64,000 nucleotides of DNA from Saprospiraceae bacterium (lineage in GTDB: Bacteria; Bacteroidota; Bacteroidia; Chitinophagales; Saprospiraceae). Position numbers and translations under genes: made by a program. This document shows, in pieces, positions 62,824-64,000 of the stretch. Each line of letters begins with the position of its first letter. Positions within the stretch are counted from its first letter, which is position 1. The stretch covers positions 1 to 64,000 of the forward strand of contig JADKAE010000003.1 in the NCBI GenBank assembly GCA_016715405.1, read 5' to 3'. The notes below the pieces were generated by a model. The model ran no database searches. It saw only the letters and a list, made by a program, of their open reading frames with translations, and was not told where the DNA came from.

Positions 62824-64000
62824 TCACCGTTTTTTTCTGGGTTTTGGCTTAGCCGCTGCGGGTGTTTCTCGCTTAGCCGGCGCCGGCTTGGCGATCTCTT
62901 CTGCGGCGAGTTTGCGGGAATACTGCCAGCCCTGCCAGCCGCCCCAGCCGAAGAGGGCCAGTAGCAGCAGCAAAGAAGAAGCAAACGACACTGCTTTGCC
63001 CGTTTTAAACGCCTGCGGGTCGAATTTAAACTCGATAGTATGCGCCCCCGCCGGGATGCGCATAGCGCGCAGCAGGTAATTGGCGCGGATGTGTTCTACC
63101 GGTTTGCCGTCGATATAGGCTTGCCAGCCCTTGTTGGGACCGTACCAGACTTCCGAGAAAACAGCGAGTTGCTCGCTGCTGCTCTCCGATTTGTAGGTCA
63201 GCGCATTGGGCTTGTAATCGCTGAGGCGGATGCTGCCTATTTTATTCAGCGTGAGGCCGTTGATGTAATCGCTGAATTCCTTGTGGATGATAGCCGTGTC
63301 TCCCGGATTGAAGGTATTGAGCGAATCGAGTTCTTCTTCGGGGGTATTCACCAGGCGCGTTTCGCTGACGAACCAGGCGTTGCCAAGCGCGCCCGGCGAG
63401 CGCTGTACCCGCGCATCTTCGCCTTCGCCGCCGGGGGCGATCACATAGCGCGTATTGAGCATGTCGAATACCTTCTGGTTGCCCTGTACCAGCGCGCTGT
63501 CGATGATATCCTGGTAGCGCTGCAACTTGGCGGCGTGGTAGCCGCCGAGCGATTTGTGGAAATACGAGGTTTTGGTAGACTGGAAGGGGTTGTTTTCCGA
63601 CATATCGAAGACGCGGAAGCTCAGGTCTTTATCCTGGAGGATCTGCTCGTCGGCGGGACGGGGTCTGAAATTGGCTTCGTAATTGTTTTTAGTAGTAAAA
63701 TTATCGCCGTTGAGATAACGGCGGCCCACCGTCCACAAGTCAAAAATAATGAGGATGCTTAGTCCTGCGAGTACCAGTGCCTGTGCCATCTTGTTGTGCA
63801 AAAAAGCCCAGATGAGTCCGGCGCTGAGGGCCACCAGGGCAAAAGCGCGAAGGGCATCGCTGCGCATCAGCGTCTGGCGGTCGGCGCGCATGGCTTCGGC
63901 CGTGAAGGTCTCGGCGTAGCGGTCGTCGGAAAGGCCCACGAAATCAAAAAACGATGGGCCCATGATCACAAAAAACAACGCGACAGCGCCGGCAATGCCG
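62824..64000 (-). CDS. YfhO-family membrane protein, C-terminal part (runs off the window)
   Basis: The visible ~390 residues match the C-terminal half of YfhO-like proteins, large membrane proteins linked to lipoteichoic-acid or glycan glycosylation. Two membrane helices near the visible start (ALRAFALVALSAGLIWAFL, MAQALVLAGLSILIIFDLW) precede a large outer domain (SEVWYGPNKGWQAYIDGKPVEHIRANYLLRAMRIPAGAHTIEFKFDP) and a final helix with a basic tail. The frame is open to base 64000, so the 5' end lies beyond. The 105 bases after it hold only AGTTAGCGCAGAG repeat words. Confidence 0.82.
   Translation of the reverse strand, partial: GIAGAVALFFVIMGPSFFDFVGLSDDRYAETFTAEAMRADRQTLMRSDALRAFALVALSAGLIWAFLHNKMAQALVLAGLSILIIFDLWTVGRRYLNGDNFTTKNNYEANFRPRPADEQILQDKDLSFRVFDMSENNPFQSTKTSYFHKSLGGYHAAKLQRYQDIIDSALVQGNQKVFDMLNTRYVIAPGGEGEDARVQRSPGALGNAWFVSETRLVNTPEEELDSLNTFNPGDTAIIHKEFSDYINGLTLNKIGSIRLSDYKPNALTYKSESSSEQLAVFSEVWYGPNKGWQAYIDGKPVEHIRANYLLRAMRIPAGAHTIEFKFDPQAFKTGKAVSFASSLLLLLALFGWGGWQGWQYSRKLAAEEIAKPAPAKRETPAAAKPKPRKKR

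Overview
The window looks like a chromosomal stretch of a Bacteroidota bacterium, probably of the Saprospiraceae/Saprospiria type. The phylum rests on a SusC/SusD pair, several type IX secretion (T9SS) cargo proteins with C-terminal sorting domains, an SprB-repeat adhesin, a PorE-like TPR/propeller/OmpA lipoprotein, a fused SecDF, and many TAnnTTTG -7 promoter elements. The family-level placement is an impression only. There is no rRNA, no CRISPR array, no transposase and no phage module.

Layout. 1-8.2 kb: a broken GNAT acetyltransferase, a DegT/DnrJ sugar aminotransferase, a Uma2-like nuclease, a sugar-phosphate transferase, a CapD-like epimerase/dehydratase, and an ECF sigma / membrane regulator / DUF4097 module. 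8.3-16.2 kb (mostly minus strand): a FemAB-like protein, a DUF1761 membrane protein, two small Cys/His-containing envelope proteins, and SusD and SusC. 17-25.5 kb: tRNA-Pro, two family-2 glycosyltransferases, an M20 amidohydrolase, a DUF2202 protein with a hidden Gly/Asn/Cys-rich tail, an ECF sigma factor and a methyltransferase. 25.7-33.5 kb: two tRNA-Leu genes, HscB, a DUF151 bifunctional nuclease, a second sigma/anti-sigma pair, lysA, valS and a purine deaminase. 33.7-50 kb: secretion and surface block (tail-fibre-like protein, BNR-repeat T9SS protein, ~1990-residue SprB adhesin, PorE-like lipoprotein, SecDF). 50-54.7 kb: a D-2-hydroxyacid dehydrogenase, a TPR protein, etfB and etfA. 54.7-64 kb: a stand-alone gliding-type C-terminal domain, then a glycan-assembly cluster (methyltransferases, flippase, glycosyltransferases, FkbM, YfhO end). 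Glycan synthesis at both ends and secretion in the middle fit an envelope and gliding-surface lifestyle.

Two features of the whole window stand out. First, most gene boundaries carry a short degenerate tandem array (7-, 8-, 10- or 13-base units) drawn from about ten families. Read outward from the gene, the array nearly always shows its G-rich or G/T-rich strand, so each intergenic region is a GT-arm followed by a CA-arm. Several stop codons lie inside these arrays. The heptamer family carries an embedded TATCTTTG promoter between its two arms and recurs about nine times. Second, about ten genes are broken by single-base shifts, often at homopolymers, which suggests uncorrected sequence errors more than real decay. 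Frame-disrupted genes are annotated here as whole genes with the shift noted.
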